From Planctomycetaceae bacterium (GTDB lineage: Bacteria > Planctomycetota > Planctomycetia > Pirellulales > Thermoguttaceae): a stretch of DNA of 64,000 bases. Below, in pieces: positions 16,997-25,592 of this stretch. The first letter of the stretch is position 1; the number at the start of each line of letters is the position of its first letter. The notes below the pieces were generated by a model. The model was not told the origin of the DNA and did not search any database. It saw only the letters and a list, made by a program, of their open reading frames with translations. Both the position numbers and the translations under genes were made by a program. The stretch covers positions 25,984 through 89,983 of the forward strand of contig JAJFVC010000033.1 in NCBI GenBank assembly GCA_021372005.1, written 5' to 3'.

Positions 16997-17991
16997 GCCG
17001 TTGGACCATTCCTGTGTTGCTGGTTCTGGCGTTGGCGGCGTTGGCGATCGCTCCGTTCGTGGGCATGGAGCCGATCCCGTTGCAGGCGCTCTGGAGCCGG
17101 TCGGGCGACGGTTGGTCGGCCGACGTTCTATGGCAACTGCGCATCCCGCGAGTCATCGCGGCGTTTTTGGCCGGCGCGGCCCTGTCGACCAGCGGCATGT
17201 CGTTTCAGGCGATGTTCCGAAACCCGTTGGCCACGCCGTTCACGTTGGGCGTTTCGAGCGGGGCGTCCTTGGGCGCGGCCGTCTGCATTCAGCAACAGTG
17301 GATCTTTTTGTTTTGGGGCGTGCCGAGCGTGACGGTGGCGGCCTTTTTGGGCGCAGTCGCCTCGATCGCGGTCGTTTACGCCTTGACGGCCGGAAGCCGA
17401 CGCGGTTCGTCGACCGCCACGATGCTGTTGGCCGGCGTGGCCGTTAGTTTTTTCTTCTCCAGTTTGATTCTTTTTTTGCAATACATCAGCGATTTCACCC
17501 GTTCGTTTCGGATGCTGCGTTGGGTGATGGGCGGGCTGGAAGGCGTTGTGACGTTCGGCGACGTGCTGACGTTGACGCCCTTTGTGGTTTCCGGCAGCCT
17601 GATCGTTTGGTATCTGACGCACGAGTTGAATCTGCTGTGCACGGGCGAGGAGTTCGCCCACAGCCGCGGCGTCGAGGTGCGGCGGACCAAGCTGGCGCTG
17701 TTTTTCGCCGTGTCGCTGATGATCGGGGCGGTCGTGTCGGTGTGCGGACCGATCGGGTTTGTCGGACTGGTGGCCCCGCATATCTGCCGATTGCTGGTCG
17801 GGCCGGATCATCGCCGGTTGTTGCCGGCCTCGTGGCTTTTCGGCGGCACGCTGTTGGTCGTCTGCGACACCGCGGCGCGGACCGTCATGGCGCCTACCGA
17901 ATTGCCGGCGGGAATTCTGACCGCTCTGTTGGGCGGACCGTTTTTTTTATGGCTTTTGCTGCGTCGCCGCGACGAACTGGGCGACCTGTAA
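16993..17991 (+). CDS. ABC importer permease (BtuC/FecCD type)
   Basis: 332 residues. The frame is open far upstream inside the ATPase gene, but ATG 16993 overlaps the ATPase stop (ATGA) and gives the family length. FecCD-family blocks are clear: LWQLRIPRVIAAFLAGAALS, SGMSFQAMFRNPLATPFTLG, LGVSSGASLGAA, and near the end GPIGFVGLVAPHICRLLVG (the loop that contacts the ATPase) with LPAGILTALLGGPFFLWLL. About ten membrane helices are expected. It forms the channel of the corrinoid or siderophore importer. Confidence 0.93.
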   Translation: MSRWTIPVLLVLALAALAIAPFVGMEPIPLQALWSRSGDGWSADVLWQLRIPRVIAAFLAGAALSTSGMSFQAMFRNPLATPFTLGVSSGASLGAAVCIQQQWIFLFWGVPSVTVAAFLGAVASIAVVYALTAGSRRGSSTATMLLAGVAVSFFFSSLILFLQYISDFTRSFRMLRWVMGGLEGVVTFGDVLTLTPFVVSGSLIVWYLTHELNLLCTGEEFAHSRGVEVRRTKLALFFAVSLMIGAVVSVCGPIGFVGLVAPHICRLLVGPDHRRLLPASWLFGGTLLVVCDTAARTVMAPTELPAGILTALLGGPFFLWLLLRRRDELGDL

Positions 17992-18159
17992 ACGCTTGGT
18001 TGCAGCCCGGCGTTTTGCGACCTATAATTCAGCAGCGTCGTTGCGGAGGGGGAAGCGGTTCTTTCGCAGAGACGACGCGGGGGGGACGGGTCGAGGGCCT
18101 GTCCTGCACGCATGGCAGATTCGCAACCTGCCTCACAAGATTTTGAAAGGAGCGCTCGA

Positions 18160-18468
18160 ATGAAGAATCTTGCATTGGTCGCTTTGGCGATCCTGTTGCT
18201 CGGTTCGACGGCCTACGGAGGTTGGTACGTCGGTCCGACGGTTGGTTATGCTTACTATCCTTATCCCGTCGTGGAGCCGGCCTATGCGTATCCGGCGCCG
18301 GTGGTTGTCGCGCGACCTCGCGTGGCGTACTCGCCGGTGTTGGCGCCGGTCCCGGTCGTCGCGCCCGCGCCGGTGGTGGTGGCCCGTCCGGTCGTGATCG
18401 GCCCGAGCGGCAAGGTGTACATCCCCGGTCGTCCGATCCGCAACGCCGTGCGCGCGGTGGTGCCGTAG
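18160..18468 (+). CDS. Small secreted Val/Pro/Tyr-rich protein
   Basis: 102 residues. ATG 18160 follows GAAAGGAGCG, making it a better start than the in-frame ATG at 18112. Signal peptide residues 1-20 (ALAILLLGSTAYG). The mature region is low complexity: repeated PVV, VVA and YAYP units, then a short basic end (GKVYIPGRPIRNAVRAVVP). No catalytic motif. It resembles the 91-residue secreted protein at 14649-14924 in size and composition and may be an envelope component. An intrinsic terminator follows about 50 bp after the stop. Confidence 0.65.
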   Translation: MKNLALVALAILLLGSTAYGGWYVGPTVGYAYYPYPVVEPAYAYPAPVVVARPRVAYSPVLAPVPVVAPAPVVVARPVVIGPSGKVYIPGRPIRNAVRAVVP

Positions 18469-18516
18469 ATCGAGGAATTGGGGGCAACCGTTCAATGCCC
18501 CCCGGAACAAGAAACG

Positions 18517-18555
18517 AACCTCCGTGGAGTCTTTGGACCTTGCGGAGGTTTTTTT
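18517..18555 (+). terminator. Intrinsic terminator after the small secreted protein
   Basis: Stem AACCTCCG (18517-18524) with CGGAGGTT (18543-18550), then a T-run to 18555. The stop codon of the convergent minus-strand gene lies inside the T-run. Confidence 0.8.
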
Positions 18556-19522
18556 ATTTCTTGTGACGCCAGGATCGCACCGAAAGAACGATCTCGTAAA
18601 AACCGGCGGCCGACAGCACGGAAAGCGGTGCGATGACGACCGCTGTGGCCGTCCGCGACGAAAACCAGTGGCCTGCGGCCAGAAGCGACGGCACGAGGAT
18701 CCAACAGGCCGCAAGCCGCCAAAACAACACGGCGTCGTAACCGCGACGGCAGCCGATCGCGAGGGCCGCCACCCCCAACGGCGTCCACGGCAGCATGGCG
18801 ATCCATGGATCGACGAGCGCGAACCAGTCCCAGGTGATCGGCGACGGGCAGGGCCGGTCGCGCCACACGACGTAGGCGGCCGTCAAAACCAGCAGCGCGA
18901 GCCCCGCCGGTCGTACCAGAAATCGAAACGCCCGGCCGTCCTGATTCCAAAGCAGATAGGCGAGGCTGGCCAGCAGCAGGGCGAGCCAGGGGCCGAGTCC
19001 GCCCAGGCACAACAACGCGGCGCTGCAAATATAAAAAAGCGATCGAACGCCGAATCGTTCGTTCGACGGTCGCCGACCGGGGACGTTGGCTACGGCAAAC
19101 AGCCCGACCATGGCCGTGGCCGCTGCGGTGACCAAGGGCTCGCCGAGCGCAGAGTCGGAAAACGCCCGAAGCGCCCAAAACCCACTGAGCTGAAAGACGC
19201 CGGCGGCGACGCCCAGCGGTTCGCCGAGCCAGTGGGCCGCTAAGGCGGCGGTCAACAGGGCGCCGATCAGCAGTGCGGCGGCGGTCGTAAGTTGATCGAG
19301 CGGGTTCGTGGCGGAGGCCGTCGTCAGATGGGTTGCGATCTGCACGGCCGCGACAATCAGAACCAGCAGCCACGCGCCGGGGGACGAAAGCCGAAGCGTT
19401 TCCGGACCGCCGGCCAGCATGCGTGGAAAATCGGGCACGGGTTGGTGCGAGGCGTCGGACATGAGCGGAATTGTAGCGACTGGGCCGTCGGGCCGCAAAT
19501 CCGATTCTCCGACGATTGACAT
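18554..19522 (-). CDS. Polytopic membrane protein, function unknown
   Basis: 322 residues from ATG 19522, which follows GAAAGG; ATG 19462 (302 residues) is an equally possible start. The protein consists largely of hydrophobic segments, about eight membrane helices (for example GAWLLVLIVAAVQIATHL, GPWLALLLASLAYLLW, PAGLALLVLTAAYVVW), ending in a short basic tail RSWRHKK. Ala- and Leu-rich loops carry no recognised signature. It is convergent with the small secreted protein and divergent from the hydrolase at 19626. No family could be recognised. Confidence 0.6.
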   Translation of the reverse strand: MSIVGESDLRPDGPVATIPLMSDASHQPVPDFPRMLAGGPETLRLSSPGAWLLVLIVAAVQIATHLTTASATNPLDQLTTAAALLIGALLTAALAAHWLGEPLGVAAGVFQLSGFWALRAFSDSALGEPLVTAAATAMVGLFAVANVPGRRPSNERFGVRSLFYICSAALLCLGGLGPWLALLLASLAYLLWNQDGRAFRFLVRPAGLALLVLTAAYVVWRDRPCPSPITWDWFALVDPWIAMLPWTPLGVAALAIGCRRGYDAVLFWRLAACWILVPSLLAAGHWFSSRTATAVVIAPLSVLSAAGFYEIVLSVRSWRHKK

Positions 19523-19625
19523 CGAGCCTTTCGGCCGACTGTCGAAGGGCTTGCAGTTGTGGTATTCTAGACCGGACCGTGGACCAAGGAAAAATCGCCG
19601 TCGAACGTGCGAAGGACAGAAAAAA

Positions 19626-20420
19626 ATGACTCGGACATCACAAGGTTCGGAACTTTTTTGCGTCGATCGGGGCGCGGGGCTTCCGGTGTTGTTGGTGCAC
19701 GGATTTCCGCTGGACCACACGATGTGGGACCGTCAGGTCGACGTACTGGCGAATCGCTGTCGGGTGTTGGCGCCCGACCTGCGCGGGTTCGGCCGCAGTC
19801 CGAGGTTCGGCGGCGATCAGACGACGATGGCCGAGTTGGCCGACGATCTGGCCTCGCTGCTCGACGCGCGGGGCGTGGACGGTCCGGTCGTGTTTTGCGG
19901 GCTTTCGATGGGCGGCTACATTGCCTTGCAGTTTTGGCAGAACCACAAAGAACGTTTGCGGGCGCTGGTGTTGTGCGACACCCGGGCGGCGGCGGACAGC
20001 GCGGACGTGGCCGCCGGACGACGGGCCGCGGCGGATCGCGCGCTTCGTGAGGGCGTCGAATCGTTGGTCGACGGGATGACGCCTCGCGTGTTCGGCGCGT
20101 CGACCCAGCGGCTTCGGCCCGAGCGGATCGAGCCGTTGCGGCGCGTGATGCTGTCGAGCGATCCGCTCGCGGTGGCGGCCGCACAACGCGGCATGGCCGA
20201 TCGGCCCGACATGCGATCGCGGCTGGGCGAGATCCATTGCCCCACGTTGGTCGTCGTGGGTCGTGAGGACGTCAGTTCGCCGCCGGCCGAAGTGCGCACG
20301 ATGGCCGATGCGATTCCTGGCGCGCAGTACGTCGAGGTGCCCGAGGCGGGCCATCTTTCGCCGTGGGAAAACCCCGAGTCGTTCAACCGCGCGTTGGCCA
20401 ATTTTTTGGCGACGCTGTAA
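19626..20420 (+). CDS. Alpha/beta-fold hydrolase
   Basis: 264 residues. ATG 19626 with AAGGACAG upstream is chosen over a much longer open frame that would overlap the divergent gene. The alpha/beta-hydrolase pattern is complete: oxyanion LLVHGFPLDHTMWD near residue 25, RGFGRSP near 60, nucleophile elbow GLSMGG near 92-97, acid in VVGREDVSSP near 214, and catalytic His in PEAGHLSPWENP near 243. No signal peptide, so cytoplasmic. Closest in style to 3-oxoadipate enol-lactonase or BioH-like esterases, but substrate assignment from motifs is unsafe. It converges with the PilT-like gene, 20 bp apart. Confidence 0.85.
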   Translation: MTRTSQGSELFCVDRGAGLPVLLVHGFPLDHTMWDRQVDVLANRCRVLAPDLRGFGRSPRFGGDQTTMAELADDLASLLDARGVDGPVVFCGLSMGGYIALQFWQNHKERLRALVLCDTRAAADSADVAAGRRAAADRALREGVESLVDGMTPRVFGASTQRLRPERIEPLRRVMLSSDPLAVAAAQRGMADRPDMRSRLGEIHCPTLVVVGREDVSSPPAEVRTMADAIPGAQYVEVPEAGHLSPWENPESFNRALANFLATL

Positions 20421-20440
20421 CGTGGACGTCGTCGACAGGC

Positions 20441-21478
20441 CTATCCGCCGTAATTCATCAGCGCTCCGCGTGCGACCTCTTCGCTGATGAGTCCTTCGTC
20501 GAGCAGTTCTTCGACCGATTGTTTCATGGTCGTCATGCCGAACTTTCCGCCGGTCGACATGATGGTGCGCAGATGGTAGCCGGTGCCTTTGCGAATGAGA
20601 TTTCGGACGGCGTCGGTCGTGACGAGCACCTCGCAGGCCACGCGTTTGCCGCCGTCGAGCGTCGGAAGCAACTCCTGATGAACGACGCCTTGCAGCGAGT
20701 CGGCCAGCGAATAGCGAAGACTGTTTTCATCGCTGGCCAATCCGTAACTCAACACCCGCTCGATCATCTTGTCGATCGAGATGACGTGCAAGGTGGAGAG
20801 AACCAGCACGCCGGTTTCGGCGGCGGTCAGCGCGATCTTGATGGTGTCGTAGTCGCGCATTTCACCGATGGCGATGACGTCGGGATCTTGACGCAGCGCG
20901 GCCCGCAGTCCGCTGGAGAACGACTTGGTGTCCTTGCCGACGCCGCGTTGCCGAATGACGCTTTGGTCGTTGATCTGCATGTACTCGATCGGATCTTCGA
21001 TCGTAATGATATGTCGTCGAAAGCGGCGATTGATTTCATGAATCATGGCCGAGAGCGTCGTGGTTTTGCCCTGGCTCGTGCTGCCGGTGATCAGCACAAG
21101 CCCCTTGGTGCGATACGAAAGCTCTCGAACGACGGGCGGCAGGTGCAGTTCTTCGATCGTTTTGGGCGCGCCGGGCAAAATTCGCAGGATGGCGCCGACG
21201 TTGCCGTCGTTGTAGTTGACGTTGACCCGATATCGACCTTCCTCGTCGGTCAGCATCAAATCATAGTCGAGCAGTTTCTCGAATTGAGCGATCTGTTCGG
21301 GCAAAAGCAGCTCGTAGGAAAGCCTTCGGCTGACCTCGGAACTCAACGGGCGGTCGCTGATCGGCACGAGATCCTTGCCGATGCGGCACAGAATCGGCGC
21401 GCCGGCGCAGATGTGCACGTCGCTGGCCTTCTTCGCTTTGGCATTGTGAAGAATTTTTTTGATGGCGTCGGTGATCAT
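20441..21478 (-). CDS. PilT-like type IV pilus twitching ATPase
   Basis: 345 residues from ATG 21478. The N-terminal PAS-like domain starts ASDVHICAGAPILCRI. The ATPase core has Walker A GSTSQGKTT at 132-140 (PilT proteins usually have GPTGSGKS, so the inner residues are unusual), the Asp box IITIEDPIEY, and Walker B region DVIAIGEMRD near 195-204. The His-box-equivalent segment reads LSTLHVISIDKMIERV instead of the usual LHTNSA. PilT powers pilus retraction on the inner membrane. An FHA-domain gene lies 149 bp upstream on the same strand. The variant motifs suggest a PilT relative rather than a canonical PilT, so no symbol is given. Confidence 0.85.
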   Translation of the reverse strand: MITDAIKKILHNAKAKKASDVHICAGAPILCRIGKDLVPISDRPLSSEVSRRLSYELLLPEQIAQFEKLLDYDLMLTDEEGRYRVNVNYNDGNVGAILRILPGAPKTIEELHLPPVVRELSYRTKGLVLITGSTSQGKTTTLSAMIHEINRRFRRHIITIEDPIEYMQINDQSVIRQRGVGKDTKSFSSGLRAALRQDPDVIAIGEMRDYDTIKIALTAAETGVLVLSTLHVISIDKMIERVLSYGLASDENSLRYSLADSLQGVVHQELLPTLDGGKRVACEVLVTTDAVRNLIRKGTGYHLRTIMSTGGKFGMTTMKQSVEELLDEGLISEEVARGALMNYGG

Positions 21479-21627
21479 AATAGGTCGGGCGTCGAAAAAA
21501 TGGTCAAAAAAGAGCGAACGACCGTGTGAAGTGCGGGACCGTCCCGCAGTTTCTCCAAACCATCCGTAGCCCAAGCATCGCCGCGACCACAGAAGACGTG
21601 GAGAGCGATTACTTGGATTTCTCGCCG

Positions 21628-22302
21628 TTATTCGCCCGGCTCGCCGATCCGCCGCAGGTAGCCGGCCAGGCGAACTTGCAGATCGAGCAAGTTTTGCCAT
21701 TGGCGCTGGCTGAGCGTCACGTTGTCGCTCTTTGGCTTCACGCGAACCGATTGCAGCAAGCTTCGCATCCGAAGGTTGATGTATTGAAGCAACTCGGCCA
21801 GTTGGGCGTTTTGGCCGGGGCTCAAGGCGTCGGGCAACTCGGGCGGCAGCAGCGTGTGCAGCAGCACTTCGGCTTCGGGATCGTCGCGAAAGTTCAGCTC
21901 GAAATCCAACGAGGCCGCGCTTGGTTCTTCGTCGAACTCGTCGGCGCCCTGCAACACGCCGGTCGTAAGATCGGCCCCGCGCAACGCGGCCAGCCGTTGG
22001 GCGATTTCCTCGGGCGCTCCGAACAACAACAGCGTTCGGCCCACCGCGATCACGTCGCCGGGACGCACCACGGCGATCGTCGCGCTTTCGCCGTTGAGCT
22101 TCGTGCCGTTGGTGCTTTGCAGATCGGTTAGGACGATCTTGTCCTGATCCTCTTGGATTTTCAGATGAAACCGGCTGATCCGCTCGTCGTTCAACTGGAT
22201 CGGATTGCCTTCTTCGCGGCCGATGGTCAGCGGCGTGGGCACGTCGGAAAAAATTCGCCCGCGATCGGCGCCGTCCAGGACTCGTAGCGTGATCAAAGCC
22301 AT
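21628..22302 (-). CDS. FHA-domain protein
   Basis: 224 residues from ATG 22302, preceded by CAGGTAG. The N-terminal forkhead-associated domain is unmistakable: LTIGREEGNPIQLND, ERISRFHLKI, LTDLQSTNGTKLNGE, then PGDVIAVGRTLLLFG. FHA domains bind phosphothreonine peptides, often on targets of Ser/Thr kinases. The C-terminal half (about 105-224) is acidic and then helical, with no known domain; LDLQVRLAGYLRRIGEP closes the chain. It is followed on the same strand by the PilT-like gene, so a role in regulated surface motility or envelope assembly is possible. No kinase gene is nearby. Confidence 0.88.
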   Translation of the reverse strand: MALITLRVLDGADRGRIFSDVPTPLTIGREEGNPIQLNDERISRFHLKIQEDQDKIVLTDLQSTNGTKLNGESATIAVVRPGDVIAVGRTLLLFGAPEEIAQRLAALRGADLTTGVLQGADEFDEEPSAASLDFELNFRDDPEAEVLLHTLLPPELPDALSPGQNAQLAELLQYINLRMRSLLQSVRVKPKSDNVTLSQRQWQNLLDLQVRLAGYLRRIGEPGE

Positions 22303-22404
22303 ATTGCTACCTGTTTTATCCTCGGCGACGTCGCGGGTCAAGCCGACGCGAAGGGTGCCCGAAAGAGGGGTTGCCCGCAGTCCTTGGGAATCCGACCGGG
22401 CCGC

Positions 22405-23196
22405 TCAGATTTTTTTGCTGCGGACCTGGAAACCCCATTTGCCGAGCCAGTGCAGATAGGCCCGCCCATGACGCCAGGCGTCCGCGGAAAACAATTGCCG
22501 ACTGGCTCGTTGCTCCAAATGATAACAGTAGGTCGCCCCGTGATACATCACTTGCCACCCGGCCTGAGCGGTGCGCAGACCGATGTCAACGTCCTCAAAA
22601 TATTTTCCATACGTTTCGTCGAAGCGGCCGATCTGGCGGATCGCTTCGTGGCGGAACATCAAGAAACAGCCGGACAACCAGTCGCATGGCCAAGTGTCGG
22701 TCGGAGCGCGTTCGGCGTAAAAGTGGCGATCAACGCTGCGGCGAAGCCATCGGCCCAAGCCGCACCGCCGAGCCGCGATCAACGGCAGCGTCGGAAATCG
22801 TCGGGCGGCCAACGCTTCGGAGCCGTCGGCGTGGAGCAGCCGGCAACCGGCCAGGCCGCATCGCGGTTGGGCGTCCAAAAACTCGACCATCCGGGCCAGA
22901 CATGGCTCGTGCGGGTCGAAATACATGTCGGTGTTCATCAGCAACACGTAGCGGGCCGTCGAGGCGTCGAGGATCCGATTCAAATTGGCGGCATACGACA
23001 GACGCCGCGAGTTCCTCAACACCTCCGTCGTCGGAAAATATCCGAGCCACGGTTGGACGCCGTCCGAGGCGTTGTCGACCAACAACAGCCGCATCGAGAG
23101 TCCTCGGCCAGCCGGAACCATGGTGTCGAGCAGCCGCGGCATCAGGTCGCGCTCGCGAGTGTAGATGACGCCGATGTCGAGGTCGGGGATGGACAT
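22405..23196 (-). CDS. Glycosyltransferase family 2, rhamnosyltransferase-like
   Basis: 263 residues. The N-terminus has the GT-A nucleotide-sugar site (LLLVDNASD near 40), followed by NSRRLSYAANLNRILDA, a DxD-equivalent in LLMNTDMYFDP near 87-97, WLSGCFLMFRHEAIRQIGRFDE and EDVDIGLRTAQAGW. This set matches GT2 enzymes of the WbbL group, which add rhamnose or a related sugar to lipid-linked glycans. It is the last gene of a four-gene minus-strand set with a WecA-like enzyme and an ABC exporter, so it probably extends a surface polysaccharide. No membrane helices; expected at the cytoplasmic membrane face. Sugar specificity is unknown. Confidence 0.88.
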   Translation of the reverse strand: MSIPDLDIGVIYTRERDLMPRLLDTMVPAGRGLSMRLLLVDNASDGVQPWLGYFPTTEVLRNSRRLSYAANLNRILDASTARYVLLMNTDMYFDPHEPCLARMVEFLDAQPRCGLAGCRLLHADGSEALAARRFPTLPLIAARRCGLGRWLRRSVDRHFYAERAPTDTWPCDWLSGCFLMFRHEAIRQIGRFDETYGKYFEDVDIGLRTAQAGWQVMYHGATYCYHLEQRASRQLFSADAWRHGRAYLHWLGKWGFQVRSKKI

Positions 23197-23276
23197 GACG
23201 AACGAGGAATGGGGAGTGCGAGCGAGGAGCCCTTGGGTCTCGGCGTCCTGGTGTCTCTCGAATCCGTTGGCTCGTG

Positions 23277-24794
23277 TTAGGCGGCCTTGCGTTGTGGCTG
23301 GCGATGGGTTTCGGCGTCGAGCGTCGCGCCGAACAACTCATCGGCATGGGCGGCGAAATGGGCACCGAAGGTTTTCAGCAACGTCGTAAGCACGTCGAGG
23401 TGGCGGCCTTCGACGATCGGTTCGACGCTTGACACGCGCAGTTCGCAACCGTTGGGACCCTCGCCGGGCAGCGACACGGAAATCGACCAACGACAACGGT
23501 CCAACGCCGTCAACGACGGATCGGTCCATCGCATGCGGCGGGCGTGCTCATTCTGAGATTCAAGAAACTCCACCTGTCGGATGTTCCAGGGTCGGACGTT
23601 GCGCAGCAGAACGTCCCAAAGCAACGGTGTCGGAGGTTCCTCCATCGGACCGGCCGCCGCCGAACGCTCGGACATCGCAGCCGCGACGTTGCGTCGCCAT
23701 GGCAACAAGTTCAAAAGAAAACGAAAACACGCTCGGCGCGCGCGGACCAACGCTCCTTTGGCCAAGGCGAACTCTTCATAGCCGAACAACCGCAATCGGA
23801 TCATCAGCACGATCAGGCTGACGGCGGCGATCCAGGCCAGCGCGTCGCGGCGAAAGATGGTGGCGGCGGCGGCCGCGGCGCCGGTCAGCAGGCAGACTGC
23901 GCCGATCAGGCACAACACCTGCCAGGGAGTCCAGCCGCGGTCCAACAATCGGTGATGGATGTGCAGCCGATCGGGGGCGTCGAGCCGTCGGCCCGTCAGT
24001 TTGCGGCGCACCACGGCGGCGCAAATGTCGAACATCGGCAGGGTCATGACGACCGCCGGCGCGGTGATGGCCAGCGTGGCCGTGGTTTTCAGATTGCCTT
24101 CGATGCCGAACAGTCCGAGGCTCAGGCCGATGACCATGCTGCCCGAATCGCCCAGAAAAACGCTGGCCGGCGGGAGGTTGTAGATCAGAAAGCCGCTCAG
24201 CGAGGAGGCCATCGCCAAGGCCATCAGCGCGACGTGTCCGTGGCCCTCGCCGGCGGCGATCGCGCCGATGATGATCAGCGCCGCCAGGCCGATGATCGAC
24301 GCCAAGCCGTCCATGCCGTCCAGCAGGTTCAGGGCATTGATGCATCCGACCAGCCAAAGCACCGTCAATGGAACGCCGAGCCAACCCAGTTCGATCGGGC
24401 AACCGAATACCACTAGGCGATCGACGTAATGGCCCATCAACACGATCGGCGACACCGAAACAACCTGCAAAGCGAGTTTCACGCGCGAGGACAAATCGAA
24501 CAGATCGTCGAGGCTTCCGAAGAGGCAGACGAATCCGGCGCTGAGCAGCCACATCGCGCTGAGGTCGCTCAGTTCGGCGTTGGCGGGATTGCGGAGCCAA
24601 AGGGCGAGCAGTCCGATCGCCGTGGCGCCGTAGACGGCCACGCCGCCCCAAAGCGGAATCGGGCGATCGTGCAGCTTGCGGCGTCCGTCGGGACGGTCGA
24701 CGACGCCCCATCGGCGAGCCAATGCGCGAACGCCAAGCGTCAGCAGCAGCGAGGCCCAAAAAGTCGCCAGGGAAATCGTCGCTAAGGAACACAT
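23277..24794 (-). CDS. WecA/MraY-type polyprenyl-phosphate sugar-1-P transferase with extra C-terminal domain
   Basis: 505 residues, against about 350 usual for WecA. Residues 1-340 are the membrane enzyme: GRRKLHDRPIPLWGGVAVYG, NALNLLDGMDGLAS with the catalytic Asp pair, PPASVFLGDSGSMVIGLSLG, and RRLDAPDRLHIHHRLLDRGW, the HIHH motif of WecA relatives. It transfers a sugar-1-phosphate to undecaprenyl phosphate, the first step of lipid-linked glycan assembly. Residues about 345-505 are a soluble extension (FGYEEFALAKGALVRARRA, then WSISVSLPGEGPNGCELRVS) with no match I recognise. It lies 24 bp after the ABC ATPase gene and upstream of the GT2 gene. Confidence 0.9.
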   Translation of the reverse strand: MCSLATISLATFWASLLLTLGVRALARRWGVVDRPDGRRKLHDRPIPLWGGVAVYGATAIGLLALWLRNPANAELSDLSAMWLLSAGFVCLFGSLDDLFDLSSRVKLALQVVSVSPIVLMGHYVDRLVVFGCPIELGWLGVPLTVLWLVGCINALNLLDGMDGLASIIGLAALIIIGAIAAGEGHGHVALMALAMASSLSGFLIYNLPPASVFLGDSGSMVIGLSLGLFGIEGNLKTTATLAITAPAVVMTLPMFDICAAVVRRKLTGRRLDAPDRLHIHHRLLDRGWTPWQVLCLIGAVCLLTGAAAAAATIFRRDALAWIAAVSLIVLMIRLRLFGYEEFALAKGALVRARRACFRFLLNLLPWRRNVAAAMSERSAAAGPMEEPPTPLLWDVLLRNVRPWNIRQVEFLESQNEHARRMRWTDPSLTALDRCRWSISVSLPGEGPNGCELRVSSVEPIVEGRHLDVLTTLLKTFGAHFAAHADELFGATLDAETHRQPQRKAA

Positions 24795-24818
24795 AGGGAA
24801 TCGAAAAGAATGGGTGTT

Positions 24819-25583
24819 TTACGCCGCCTGGCGCCGTGAATGGTTGGTCACCTGCTCCGTGTAAGCCGCAACGACTTCCTTGGCCGGTCCGAACATGCGA
24901 AGCTTTCCATGATCGAGCCACAGGACTCGATCGCACAACAACGACAGCGACGCGAGATCGTGGCTGACCAGCACCACCGCGCGGGCGCTGGAGATCAGCG
25001 AGCGCATCCGTTCGCGGGCCTTCTGCTGAAAAGCCATATCGCCGGCGGACAGCACTTCGTCGACCAGCAGGATTTCCGGCTTGATCGTCGTGGCGATCGA
25101 AAACGCCAGCCGCACCATCATGCCCGTCGAGTAATATCGGATGGGCATGTTCAGGAATTCCTCGCTCAACTCGCTGAACTCGGCGATCGGCCGCATTTTT
25201 TCGCGGATCGATTTTGGCGTCTCGCCTTGCAGGAAGCCGCGGTACAACATGTTGTCCCAACCGCTGGCTTCGGGCTCGAATCCCAACGAAATGTTGAACA
25301 GCGAGCTAATGCGCCCATGGACGGCGCGTCGTCCGGTCGTCGGCGGATAGACGCCGGCCAGCAGTTTCAGCAGGGTGCTTTTGCCGGCGCCGTTGTGGCC
25401 GATGACCCCGAGGCGTTCGCCTTCGTCGATGGTCAGCGAGATGCCCTCCAGGGCTTGGACGTCGAAGGTCGGCCGCTTCGACGGCAAGAAGAAACCCTTC
25501 AGTAGATATTCCTTGAGACTGATCCGGCCGAAACGCCGCACCTGGAATTGCAGCCCGACATTGTCCAGTTCTATCAGCGACAT
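24819..25583 (-). CDS. Polysaccharide-export ABC transporter ATPase (Wzt/TagH type)
   Basis: 254 residues. Walker A GHNGAGKST lies at 62-70. The specialised signature of this subfamily, YYSTGMMVRLAFSIAT, is followed by Walker B EILLVDEVLSAGD and the switch His in LVSHDLASL. The insert TTGRRAVHGRISSLFNISLG is typical of exporters of O-antigen, teichoic acid or capsule. It pairs with the permease gene ending 9 bp upstream. There is no C-terminal carbohydrate-binding extension as in long Wzt proteins, so substrate recognition is likely of the TagH/KpsT type. Acts on the cytoplasmic face of the inner membrane. Confidence 0.92.
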   Translation of the reverse strand: MSLIELDNVGLQFQVRRFGRISLKEYLLKGFFLPSKRPTFDVQALEGISLTIDEGERLGVIGHNGAGKSTLLKLLAGVYPPTTGRRAVHGRISSLFNISLGFEPEASGWDNMLYRGFLQGETPKSIREKMRPIAEFSELSEEFLNMPIRYYSTGMMVRLAFSIATTIKPEILLVDEVLSAGDMAFQQKARERMRSLISSARAVVLVSHDLASLSLLCDRVLWLDHGKLRMFGPAKEVVAAYTEQVTNHSRRQAA

Positions 25584-25592
25584 CGTATTCGA

